NCBI RefSeq assembly: GCF_008364825.1
Contig: NZ_VTTO01000009.1
Span: 1-64,000 of the forward strand
Length of the DNA stretch: 64,000 nt
DNA from: Azospirillum sp. B21
GTDB taxonomy: Bacteria; Pseudomonadota; Alphaproteobacteria; Azospirillales; Azospirillaceae
Reading direction: 5' to 3'
In this document: positions 56,897 through 63,825 of the stretch, piece after piece
Layout: each line of letters starts with the position of its first letter
Numbering within the stretch: the first letter of the stretch is position 1
Translations under genes and position numbers: made by a program
Notes under the pieces: model-generated
Told to the model about the DNA's origin: nothing
What the model saw: only the letters and a program-made list of their open reading frames with translations
Databases searched by the model: none

Positions 56897-56911
56897 GCAC
56901 CGACGACGCCA
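56897..56911 (-). promoter_or_regulatory. Candidate sigma-54 promoter for the TPR gene
   Basis: On the minus strand, TGGCGT-N5-GTGC with the obligate GG-N10-GC spacing lies 58 bp before the TPR start codon. It departs from TGGCAC/TTGC at three positions, so it is weaker than the nif promoter. Confidence 0.4.
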
Positions 56912-56973
56912 CATGGTAGGCGCGCGGGCAAAGGGAAAGACCACAATATTTTTGTGCGGCGAAGTGTCGCGGC

Positions 56974-56989
56974 TGTCGCAAAGCCGACA
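56974..56989 (+). promoter_or_regulatory. NifA upstream activator sequence
   Basis: Exact TGT-N10-ACA, the NifA-binding consensus, lies 116 bp upstream of the -24 element of the nif promoter, a usual distance for DNA looping. It is also positioned to act on the divergent TPR gene. Confidence 0.8.
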
Positions 56990-57070
56990 CGCGCCAAACC
57001 CGACAAAAACGTTGGAAGGCGAAACATTGTCGGACTATCGCCACGCCCCTCCGATCTGACAATCATTGCA

Positions 57071-57083
57071 AATCAATGCTTTG
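57071..57083 (+). promoter_or_regulatory. IHF binding site
   Basis: AATCAA-TGCT-TTG matches the IHF consensus WATCAANNNNTTR exactly. It lies between the NifA site and the -24/-12 promoter, where IHF would bend DNA. Confidence 0.75.
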
Positions 57084-57089
57084 CCTGTT

Positions 57090-57104
57090 TGGCACACCGC
57101 TTGC
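57090..57104 (+). promoter_or_regulatory. Sigma-54 (-24/-12) nif promoter
   Basis: TGGCAC-N5-TTGC at 57090-57104, a perfect match to the RpoN consensus, 58 bp before the A-type carrier start codon. With the NifA and IHF sites it makes a complete nif promoter. Confidence 0.92.
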
Positions 57105-57161
57105 TCTATTCCCCGTAAGATCGGCCGGCACCCCCGGCTACGCGGCTTGAGGAGGCGGGAC

Positions 57162-57557
57162 ATGGTGACTCTGACGGATGCGGCGGTTTCCACCCTGGAA
57201 CAGGTCCTGGCGAAGTCGGGCGGTGCGGCGGCCGGCTTGCGGATCGCCGTGACCGACGGCGGCTGCGCCGGCCTGAAATACCAGATGGGTCTGGAGGCGG
57301 CGGCCGGCGATGACGACGCGGTGCTCAGCTTCGGCCCGGTCACCATCTTCGTCGACGCCAACAGCCAGCCCCTCCTGTCCGGCGTGGTGGTCGATTTCGT
57401 CGAGGGCATCGAAGGCTCCGGCTTCAAGTTCGACAACCCGAACGCGACAAGCAGCTGCGGCTGCGGCAAGTCCTTCTCGGCCGGTGAAGGCGGGGGCGGC
57501 TCCTGCTCCACCTCCCCGTCCAGCTGCGGATCGTCGGCCCCTTACTCCACTCACTGA
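57162..57557 (+). CDS. Nif-associated A-type Fe-S carrier (IscA/HesB family)
   Basis: 131-residue A-type carrier that accepts and delivers Fe-S clusters for nitrogenase maturation. The three cluster-ligand cysteines are Cys35 (DGGCAGLKY) and Cys99/Cys101 (SSCGCGKSF). The usual A-type protein ends soon after CGCGxSF; here about 28 extra residues rich in Gly, Ser and Cys follow (GGGGSCSTSPSSCGSSAPYS), with two more cysteines. GAGGAGG precedes the ATG. It is the first gene of the nif operon, 57 bp before nifU, and often called iscA-nif or hesB. Confidence 0.93.
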   Translation: MVTLTDAAVSTLEQVLAKSGGAAAGLRIAVTDGGCAGLKYQMGLEAAAGDDDAVLSFGPVTIFVDANSQPLLSGVVVDFVEGIEGSGFKFDNPNATSSCGCGKSFSAGEGGGGSCSTSPSSCGSSAPYSTH

Positions 57558-57614
57558 TCCCGCTTCCGGACACTCTTCCCCTAGGCGCGCACCCCACGGA
57601 AAGGCAGCAGCGAC

Positions 57615-58538
57615 ATGTGGAACTACACCGACAAGGTCAAGGAACACTTCTTCAACCCGAAGAACTCCGGTGTCCTGGACAGCGCCAACGCGGTCGGCGA
57701 GGTCGGCTCCATCACCTGCGGCGACGCGCTGCGTCTGATGCTGAAGGTCGATTCCGACACCCAGATCATCCTCGATGCGAAGTTCCAAACCTTCGGTTGC
57801 GGCTCGGCCATCGCCTCCTCCTCGGCGCTGACCGAGATGATCATCGGCAAGACGGTGGACGAGGCGCTGACGCTGACCAACCGCGACATCGCCGAATATC
57901 TGGGCGGCCTGCCGCCGGAGAAGATGCACTGCTCCGTCATGGGCGCCGAGGCGCTGCGCGCCGCCATCGCCAACTACAAGGGCGAGGCGTGGGAAGACGA
58001 TCATGAGGAAGGCGAGCTGGTCTGCAAATGCTTCGGCATCGACGCCGCCATGATCGAGCGCGCGGTGAGCGTCAACGGCCTGACCACGCTGGAGGAGGTC
58101 ACCCACTACACCAAGGCCGGCGGCTCCTGCCAGACCTGCCACGAGAAGATCGAGGAGGTGCTGGAAGAGGTGCTGGCGAAGACCGGCGCCCTGACGCCCG
58201 CCAAGAAGCACACCCCCGGCACGGTCGGCCTCGACGCCATCAAGCCGCTGGAACCGAAGGCCGAACCGGCCGCGGCGCCCAAGTTGACGAACGTCCAGCG
58301 CATGCAGGCCATCATGTCCGCCATCGAGGAGATGCGTCCGCAGATCCAGCGTGACGGCGGCGACGTGGAACTGGTCGACATCGACGGCAAGGACATCTAC
58401 GTCCGGCTCTCCGGCGCCTGCTCCGGCTGTTCGCAGTCGGCCGGCACGATGATGGGCGTGCAGATGAAGCTGGTCGAGAAGCTCGGCGAGTTCGTGCGGG
58501 TCAAGCCCGCGTCCCTCATGCCGGCCCACGCGGGCTAA
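57615..58538 (+). CDS. nifU: Fe-S cluster assembly scaffold NifU
   Basis: 307-residue modular scaffold that builds clusters for nitrogenase with NifS. The N-terminal IscU-like domain has Cys35, Cys62 and Cys106 (SITCGDA, FGCGSAIASSSAL, MHCSVMG). The central Bfd-like domain holds a permanent [2Fe-2S] cluster on Cys137, Cys139, Cys172 and Cys175 (VCKCFG..SCQTCHEK). The C-terminal Nfu domain has CSGC at 269-272. All expected cysteines are present. It lies 15 bp before nifS. Confidence 0.98.
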   Translation: MWNYTDKVKEHFFNPKNSGVLDSANAVGEVGSITCGDALRLMLKVDSDTQIILDAKFQTFGCGSAIASSSALTEMIIGKTVDEALTLTNRDIAEYLGGLPPEKMHCSVMGAEALRAAIANYKGEAWEDDHEEGELVCKCFGIDAAMIERAVSVNGLTTLEEVTHYTKAGGSCQTCHEKIEEVLEEVLAKTGALTPAKKHTPGTVGLDAIKPLEPKAEPAAAPKLTNVQRMQAIMSAIEEMRPQIQRDGGDVELVDIDGKDIYVRLSGACSGCSQSAGTMMGVQMKLVEKLGEFVRVKPASLMPAHAG

Positions 58539-58553
58539 GGGGAGCGCCAAGCC

Positions 58554-59759
58554 ATGAGCCAGGGCATCTATCTCGACAACAACGCCACCACCCGCGTCGA
58601 TCCGGAAGTTCTGCAGGAAATGCTGCCGCTCTTCACCGAGCATTTCGGCAACGCCTCCTCCATGCACGGCTTCGGCGCCGCGGTTGGCGGCAAGATCGAA
58701 TGGGCGCGCAAGCAGGTCCAGGCCCTGCTGGGCGCCGCCCATGACAGCGAAATCGTCTTCACCTCCGGCGGGACGGAGAGCGACAACACCGCCATCCTGT
58801 CGGCGCTGGAGGCCTATCCGAAGAAGCGCGAGATCGTCACCAGCGTGGTCGAACACCCCGGCGTGCTGGCGCTCTGCGAGTATCTGGAGAAGAAGCGCAG
58901 CTACAAGGTCCATCGCATCCCGGTGGACGGCAAGGGCAACCTCGACATGGAGGCCTACCGCGCGGCGCTGTCCGACCAGGTCGCCATCGTCTCCATCATG
59001 TGGGCCAACAACGAGACCGGGACGATCTTCCCGGTGGAGGAACTGGCGCGCATGGCGAAGGAGGTCGGCGCCCTCTTCCACACCGACGCGGTGCAGTCGG
59101 TCGGCAAGATCCCGGTGAAGCTCGCCGACAGCGCCATCGACATGCTGTCGCTGTCCGGCCACAAGCTGCACGCCCCCAAGGGCATCGGCGCGCTCTACGT
59201 CAAGCGCGGCCTGCGCTACCGCCCGATGCTGCGCGGCGGCCATCAGGAACGCTCGCGCCGCGCCGGCACCGAGAATGCGCCGGGCATCGTCGGGCTGGGC
59301 GCCGCCGCCCAACTGGCGCTGGTCCATATGGGCGACGAGAACACGCGGGTGAAGGCGCTGCGCGATAAGCTGGAACAGGCGATCCTGGCGGCGGTGCCGA
59401 GCTGCTTCGTCACCGGCAACCCGGACAACCGCCTGCCCAACACCTGCAACATCGCCTTCGAGTATATCGAGGGCGAGGCGATCCTCCTGCTGCTGAACGA
59501 GGCCGGCATCGCCGCGTCCTCCGGCTCCGCCTGCACGTCGGGGTCGCTGGAGCCCAGCCACGTCATGCGCGCCATGGGCGTGCCCTACACCGCAGCCCAT
59601 GGCGCCACCCGCTTCTCGCTGTCGCGCGAAACGACGGAGGAGGAGATCGACCGGGTGATCGCCGTGGTGCCGGGCATCATCGCCAAGCTGCGCAGCCTGT
59701 CGCCCTACTGGCAGCAGGAAGCCGGCAAGCCCAAAGAGTTCGCACCCGTTTATTCGTAA
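58554..59759 (+). CDS. nifS: Cysteine desulfurase NifS
   Basis: 401-residue PLP enzyme that takes sulfur from cysteine for NifU. The N-terminus YLDNNATTRVDPEVL is diagnostic of NifS. The PLP lysine is in LSGHKLHAPKGIG (about 204), preceded by HTDAVQSVGK, and the persulfide cysteine in SSGSACTSGSLEPSHV (about 326), with the long form of that loop typical of NifS/IscS class I. GGGGAG precedes the ATG. A 250-bp gap with a repeat separates it from nifV. Confidence 0.98.
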   Translation: MSQGIYLDNNATTRVDPEVLQEMLPLFTEHFGNASSMHGFGAAVGGKIEWARKQVQALLGAAHDSEIVFTSGGTESDNTAILSALEAYPKKREIVTSVVEHPGVLALCEYLEKKRSYKVHRIPVDGKGNLDMEAYRAALSDQVAIVSIMWANNETGTIFPVEELARMAKEVGALFHTDAVQSVGKIPVKLADSAIDMLSLSGHKLHAPKGIGALYVKRGLRYRPMLRGGHQERSRRAGTENAPGIVGLGAAAQLALVHMGDENTRVKALRDKLEQAILAAVPSCFVTGNPDNRLPNTCNIAFEYIEGEAILLLLNEAGIAASSGSACTSGSLEPSHVMRAMGVPYTAAHGATRFSLSRETTEEEIDRVIAVVPGIIAKLRSLSPYWQQEAGKPKEFAPVYS

Positions 59760-60009
59760 CACCGGAATCGCAGGCCGGGTCGATGGCCCGTCCCGGCACC
59801 CCGCCCGACGACACCCCGTCGGGGCGGGTCCCCGGCCCGGCCTGCGACACTGACTTGGGGGCAGTGATTGCCCCCACCCTAACCCTCCCCCGCTGGGCGG
59901 GGGAGGGGACTGCCGCCGCTCTCCTGAAGATGCGCTCAATCCCCCTCCCCCGCCCAGCGGGGGAGGGTCGGGGTGGGGGCAATCGGCGACGACGATGCGA
60001 GGTGCCCCC
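59760..60009 (+). other. nifS-nifV spacer with hairpin
   Basis: An unusually long gap inside the nif operon. CCCGACG / CGTCGGG with a 6-base loop (about 59803-59823) begins just after nifS, and the C/G-rich repeat element occupies the second half. No sigma-54 promoter of its own was found for nifV. A GAGGTG ribosome-binding site precedes the nifV ATG. Confidence 0.55.
59870..59980. repeat. Inverted pair of a C/G-rich repeat unit (BIME-like), copy B, inside the nif operon
   Basis: Same structure as 4871-4976: a CCCCCACCCTAACCCTCCCC-type unit turning through GCTGGGC, the shared flank GACTGCCGCCG, then the same unit in reverse orientation. It is close to identical to copy A in the arms, while the central spacer differs. 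Confidence 0.85.
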
Positions 60010-61131
60010 ATGCCCACCACCTTCGCCACCATCAACGACACCACGCTGCGCGATGGCGAGCAGACCGCCGGCGTCGCCTTCACGCTGGACGAGAAGATCG
60101 CCATCGCCCGCGCGCTCGACGCCGCTGGCGTGCCGGAGCAGGAGATCGGCATCCCCGCCATGGGCGAAGAGGAGCGCGAGGGCATCCGCGCCGTGGCCGC
60201 GCTGGGGCTGAAGGGCCGACTGATGGTGTGGTGCCGCATGCACGACGCCGATTTGAAGGCGGCGCTGTCCTGCAACGTCGGCTTCGTCAACCTCTCCATG
60301 CCGGTGTCCGACATCCACATCACCCGTAAGCTGAAGCGCAGCCGCGCCTGGGCGCTGGCGGAGATCGAGCGCCGGGTGAAACAGGCGCGCGACCATGGGC
60401 TGGAGGTCAGCGTCGGCGGCGAGGATTCGTCGCGCGCCGACATGGATTTCCTGATCGCCGCCGCCACCGTGGCGCAAGAGGCCGGCGCGCGCCGCTTCCG
60501 CTTCGCCGACACGCTGGGCGTGCTCGACCCCTTCCAGACGCGCGCCTGCATCGAACGGCTGCGCCGGGCCACCGACCTGGAGATCGAGATCCACGCCCAT
60601 GACGATCTGGGCCTCGCCAACGCCAACTCGCTGGCCGCGGTGCTAGGCGGGGCCACCCATGTCAACACCACGGTGAACGGCCTGGGCGAGCGCGCCGGCA
60701 ACGCGCCGCTGGAGGAGGTGGTGGTGTCGCTGAAACACCTCTACCACATCGACACCGGCGTCGAGACGCGCTCGCTCGGCATCATCAGCGATCTGGTGGA
60801 GCGGGCGTCCAACCGGCCGGTCGCCGTCAACAAGTCCATCGTGGGCGCCGCCGTCTTCACCCATGAGGCCGGCATCCATGTCGACGGGCTGCTGCGCGAC
60901 CGCGCCACCTACCAGAATTTCGACCCGGCCGAGGTCGGGCGCGAACACCGCATCGTGCTGGGCAAGCATTCCGGCACCGCGGCGGTGAAGCTGGCCTATG
61001 AGCGGCTCGGCATCGCCTGCGACGACGCCACGGCGCAGGCAGTGCTGCCGCGCGTCCGCGCGCTGGCCACCCGCGCCAAGCGGCCGCCCACGCCCGAGGA
61101 ACTGCACGCCTTCCTGGAGGCGGCGACATGA
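60010..61131 (+). CDS. nifV: Homocitrate synthase NifV
   Basis: 373-residue enzyme condensing acetyl-CoA with 2-oxoglutarate to homocitrate, the organic ligand of the FeMo cofactor. The TIM barrel opens with [18 protein letters not shown] (metal-binding Asp and catalytic Arg), and continues with [18 protein letters not shown] (metal His pair) and [16 protein letters not shown]. The C-terminal part ([23 protein letters not shown]) is typical. The ATG at 60010 has GAGGTG at proper distance; one 5 codons upstream is less likely. Its stop overlaps the cysE start by 4 bp. Confidence 0.97.
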   Translation: MPTTFATINDTTLRDGEQTAGVAFTLDEKIAIARALDAAGVPEQEIGIPAMGEEEREGIRAVAALGLKGRLMVWCRMHDADLKAALSCNVGFVNLSMPVSDIHITRKLKRSRAWALAEIERRVKQARDHGLEVSVGGEDSSRADMDFLIAAATVAQEAGARRFRFADTLGVLDPFQTRACIERLRRATDLEIEIHAHDDLGLANANSLAAVLGGATHVNTTVNGLGERAGNAPLEEVVVSLKHLYHIDTGVETRSLGIISDLVERASNRPVAVNKSIVGAAVFTHEAGIHVDGLLRDRATYQNFDPAEVGREHRIVLGKHSGTAAVKLAYERLGIACDDATAQAVLPRVRALATRAKRPPTPEELHAFLEAAT

Positions 61132-61964
61132 CCAAGCCCAAAAGCTCTCCGGGCATTCTGGCCCTGCTGCGCGAGGACGTCGCCTGCGTGTTCGACCGCG
61201 ATCCGGCTGCGCGCAACGTCTTCGACGTGCTGACCTGCTATCCCGGCATCCATGCGCTGGTGTTCCACCGCTTCGCCAACGCGGCCTGGCGGCGGGGTCT
61301 GCGCTGGCCGGCGCGCTTCCTGTCCTATGTGGCGCGCGCGGTGACCAACATCGACATCCATCCCGGCGCCGGCATCGGCCGCCGTTTCTTCATCGATCAT
61401 GGCGCCGGCGTGGTGATCGGCGAGACGGCGGAGATCGGCGACGACGTGACGCTCTATCATGGGGTGACGCTGGGCGGCACCTCCTGGACCAAGGGCAAGC
61501 GACACCCGACGCTGATGGACGGCGTGCTGGTCGGGGCCGGTGCCAAGATCCTGGGGCCGATCACCGTCGGCGCCAACGCGCGGGTCGGCGCCAATTCGGT
61601 GGTGACCAAGCCGGTGCCGCCGGGCATGACCGTGGTCGGCATCCCCGGCCGGGTGGTGCGGCCGGAGACTCAACGCCGGCTATCGGATCACAACATCGAC
61701 CTGGAACATCATTTGATGCCGGACCCGGTCGGCAAGGCCATCGCCTGCCTGATCGACCACATCAACCGCATCGAAGCCCGGCTGGAAGCCCACACTGCAA
61801 CCGAAACGTCACAGTTTCCTGCTAAGAACATCCGCCTGTCGGAATTTCGCCTGAACGATATGCACAGCGATATACGTTTGGACGGTGTGGCCTGCAGCTC
61901 TTGTGGCAACATCTGCGACCAGGAGGGGTGCGGCCCCTCCCCTTCCACCCAGCAGCACGCGTGA
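61128..61964 (+). CDS. cysE: Serine O-acetyltransferase, nif-linked
   Basis: 278-residue enzyme making O-acetylserine for cysteine, which feeds NifS during nitrogenase synthesis. The N-terminal helical region ([20 protein letters not shown]) precedes the left-handed beta-helix (about 70-190: [57 protein letters not shown]). It is the short epsilon-type SAT common in nif regions. The last 30 residues form an unusual Cys-rich tail, [13 protein letters not shown], spaced C-x2-C-x3-C-x4-C, which ordinary SATs lack. ATG overlaps nifV (ATGA), so the two are coupled. Confidence 0.95.
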   Translation: MTKPKSSPGILALLREDVACVFDRDPAARNVFDVLTCYPGIHALVFHRFANAAWRRGLRWPARFLSYVARAVTNIDIHPGAGIGRRFFIDHGAGVVIGETAEIGDDVTLYHGVTLGGTSWTKGKRHPTLMDGVLVGAGAKILGPITVGANARVGANSVVTKPVPPGMTVVGIPGRVVRPETQRRLSDHNIDLEHHLMPDPVGKAIACLIDHINRIEARLEAHTATETSQFPAKNIRLSEFRLNDMHSDIRLDGVACSSCGNICDQEGCGPSPSTQQHA

Positions 61965-61977
61965 GGAGCCTTCGACG

Positions 61978-62313
61978 ATGAGCGATTTCACCGACGACCT
62001 CGACGATCTGGAAACCGCGGAAGATTTCCTGCGCTTCTTCCACGTCACCTATGACCAGCGCGTGGTCAACGTGAACCGCCTGCACATCCTGCAGCGCTTC
62101 CACGACTATTTGTCGGCGGACCATGGGATGGAGGGGCTGGACGACGAAGGCATGTCGGCGCGCTACCGCTTCCATCTGGAACGCGCCTACCAGGATTTCA
62201 TGGTGTCCAACGCCATCGCGGAGAAGACCTTCAAGGTCCACAAGGAAGAGGCGCGCAAGATGGCCGACCGCTTCGTCCCGCTGGACAGCCTGCTGAGGTC
62301 GCCGGTCGGCTAG
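61978..62313 (+). CDS. nifW: Nitrogenase stabilising/protective protein NifW
   Basis: 111-residue protein associated with the MoFe protein, thought to protect or help mature it under oxygen. The LDDLETAEDFLRFFHVTYDQ start and VNVNRLHILQRFHDYL, then RAYQDFMVSNAIAEKTFKVH, are the conserved NifW blocks, and the length is usual. GAGGAG precedes the ATG, 13 bp after cysE. It is the last gene of the operon: a structured hairpin follows at once, and a strong terminator lies 100 bp on. Confidence 0.96.
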   Translation: MSDFTDDLDDLETAEDFLRFFHVTYDQRVVNVNRLHILQRFHDYLSADHGMEGLDDEGMSARYRFHLERAYQDFMVSNAIAEKTFKVHKEEARKMADRFVPLDSLLRSPVG

Positions 62314-62314
62314 A

Positions 62315-62357
62315 GTGTGATCGGTTCAAGCGGAAACGCTTCAGCCGTGAATCACAC
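62315..62357 (+). repeat. 43-bp compound hairpin after nifW
   Basis: Nested stems: GTGTGATCGG outer arm with CCG and ATCACAC, and inner AAGCG / CGCTT closed by a GAAA tetraloop. It starts 2 bases after the nifW stop. There is no T-tract, so it is more likely an RNA-stabilising or dispersed repeat element than a terminator. Confidence 0.6.
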
Positions 62358-62413
62358 GGAAACACCAAACTCCAAGCCGCCCGCACCGGTGAACCGGACC
62401 TGAGCAACGGAAG

Positions 62414-62441
62414 AAAGGGGGCGCCGGTCGCGCCCCCTTTT
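62414..62441. terminator. Bidirectional terminator between nifW and the convergent small gene
   Basis: Perfect 11-bp stem AAAGGGGGCGC / GCGCCCCCTTT with a CGGTC loop and flanking A/T runs on both strands, suiting both the nif operon and the gene at 62446. Confidence 0.9.
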
Positions 62442-62445
62442 GCCG

Positions 62446-62748
62446 TCAGTGGATCTTGCTCTCGTTGGTGCCGTCGTCACGACGATAGACGTGGACGTGG
62501 TAGGCGGCCATCGGATTCTCGTCGATGTAACGCAGCAGTTCCTGCTCCGTCCGCACCGTGGCGTCGCGGATCAGAACCTGCCAGGCGGGCTCCATCGTCG
62601 CACGCATGGTCTCGTCGTGGGGCAGCATGATGAATCCGGCCCATTCGGGGTCGAAGTCCGCCAGATAGCTCTTGGCGTAGTGTTTCATCATCGCCGCGTC
62701 GTTGACGTTGACGTTCTCCATATTTTCGAAACAGACACGCAGGTCCAT
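62446..62748 (-). CDS. Nif-adjacent hypothetical protein (100 aa)
   Basis: 100-residue soluble protein starting MDLRVCFENMENVNVNDAAM and ending with a His/Arg/Asp-rich tail (YHVHVYRRDDGTNES). It contains one Cys, several Met and a likely helix-turn-strand core (QELLRYIDENPMAAYHVHVY). GAGGAGG immediately upstream makes the start very secure. It converges with nifW, shares a terminator with it, and lies between the nif and fix operons. No family was recognised and no function is proposed. Confidence 0.8.
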   Translation of the reverse strand: MDLRVCFENMENVNVNDAAMMKHYAKSYLADFDPEWAGFIMLPHDETMRATMEPAWQVLIRDATVRTEQELLRYIDENPMAAYHVHVYRRDDGTNESKIH

Positions 62749-63043
62749 CGCCGTCCTCCTCATGGAATAGGGCGCGGCCCCGCCAATGGTCCGCAAGGGA
62801 CGCGCGCAGGTCCGCGTTGTTCGGTCCTGAAAACAGCCATGCGATAGAGATGGTACGCCGACGGGGTGAAAAACAAGGGTGCGCGATCTCTCCTCGCACA
62901 CCTGCGCCGACCTGCGGTCATGCCTGTCCGGCCATGCCATGCATCAGGCGCAGACCGCACCATTGGTCATAATCCTGCGCTTTTTGGGTTCGCCTACTGC
63001 GCGGCTCCTGTAGAATTCTTGTGACAGCACCTGCGCGAGTACG

Positions 63044-63448
63044 ATGACAGACCTAACGCCTGCCTCCGACCATCCCCTGCGCATCCTCATCGTCGAGGAC
63101 GAAAGTCTCGCCGCCATGGCTTTGGAAGAGGTCCTGGGCATGCTGGGCTTTGCCGTCATCGGCATCGAGGACAATGCCGACGCCGCGATCGGGGCGGCCG
63201 AGCGGCTGCGCCCCGACATCGTGATGATGGACATCCGACTGCTCGGCCCCCGCGACGGGATCGATGCCGCCGCGGCCATTCGCGCCCGTACCGGCATCCG
63301 CTGCATCTTCACCTCCGCCTTCGCCGATGCGGAGACCCGGCACCGCGCCGCCGACTGCGAGCCCTTCGGCTTCGTCCGCAAGCCCTATTTCCCGGCGGAA
63401 CTGCAGCGGGCGCTGGACCATGCGGCGGGGGTGTTGAAGGGTAGCTGA
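63044..63448 (+). CDS. Single-domain response regulator
   Basis: 134-residue CheY-like receiver with no output domain. Acidic pair in ILIVEDESL (about residues 17-18), phospho-acceptor Asp in DIVMMDIRLLGPRDG (about 65), a Thr/Ser switch in FTSAFAD and Lys in GFVRKPYFPAEL (about 113). No kinase gene is adjacent, so the input is unknown. It lies in the gap between the nif and fix genes but has no visible sigma-54 promoter. Ordinary codon use. Confidence 0.93.
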   Translation: MTDLTPASDHPLRILIVEDESLAAMALEEVLGMLGFAVIGIEDNADAAIGAAERLRPDIVMMDIRLLGPRDGIDAAAAIRARTGIRCIFTSAFADAETRHRAADCEPFGFVRKPYFPAELQRALDHAAGVLKGS

Positions 63449-63531
63449 TTGCCCCTTATTCAAGACAAATCAGCCCCCGCGCGTCGCCGCGCGGAGGCCA
63501 TCCATTTCCGGGGAAGACTCCAAAAGACCGA

Positions 63532-63825
63532 TCAGCCGAACTTGTAGCTGATGCCGTAACCGCCGCGCGGATAGTCCCAGGCGATATTGGCCTTGTCCTG
63601 GCAGACGACGCGGCAGGTGCCGCATTCCAGGCAGCCGTCGGTCACCAACGTCACGCCGCCGGTCTCGTTCTTGCTGTAGCAGGCGGCCGGGCAGCAGAAG
63701 GTGCAGGCCTGCTTGTCGCAGCTCTTGCAGGCCTCCTCGCTCTTGATCTGGATGTGGGGCCGGCTCTCGTCGACGATGTAGCGGTTTTGATAGAGCTTCT
63801 CTTCGACCTTGACCATCATGTTCAT
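63532..63825 (-). CDS. fixX: Ferredoxin-like protein FixX
   Basis: 97-residue 4Fe-4S protein, part of the FixABCX electron-bifurcating complex that moves electrons from NADH to quinone and to low-potential ferredoxin/flavodoxin for nitrogenase. Cysteine groups are CKSCDKQACTFCCPAACY and CLECGTCRVVC, the latter a typical CxxCxxC cluster motif. GGTGAGGG lies before the ATG, which overlaps the fixC stop (ATGA). The C-terminus DYPRGGYGISYKFG is diagnostic of FixX. Confidence 0.96.
   Translation of the reverse strand: MNMMVKVEEKLYQNRYIVDESRPHIQIKSEEACKSCDKQACTFCCPAACYSKNETGGVTLVTDGCLECGTCRVVCQDKANIAWDYPRGGYGISYKFG

Noticed and set aside
56925-56945. Alternative sigma-54 promoter for the TPR gene (TGGTCT..TTTGC on the minus strand)
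   Set aside because: The GG and GC are 11 bases apart instead of the obligatory 10.
56942-56956. CACAA-TATTT-TTGTG as an FNR/FixK site
   Set aside because: It is palindromic but does not match TTGAT-N4-ATCAA; chance is likely in this AT-rich spot.
57138-60701. 1187-residue open frame on the minus strand opposite nifUSV
   Set aside because: It lies antisense to nifU, nifS and nifV, which have clear motifs and ribosome-binding sites. Long antisense frames are expected in high-GC DNA; the translation has no recognisable domain and is low-complexity in places.
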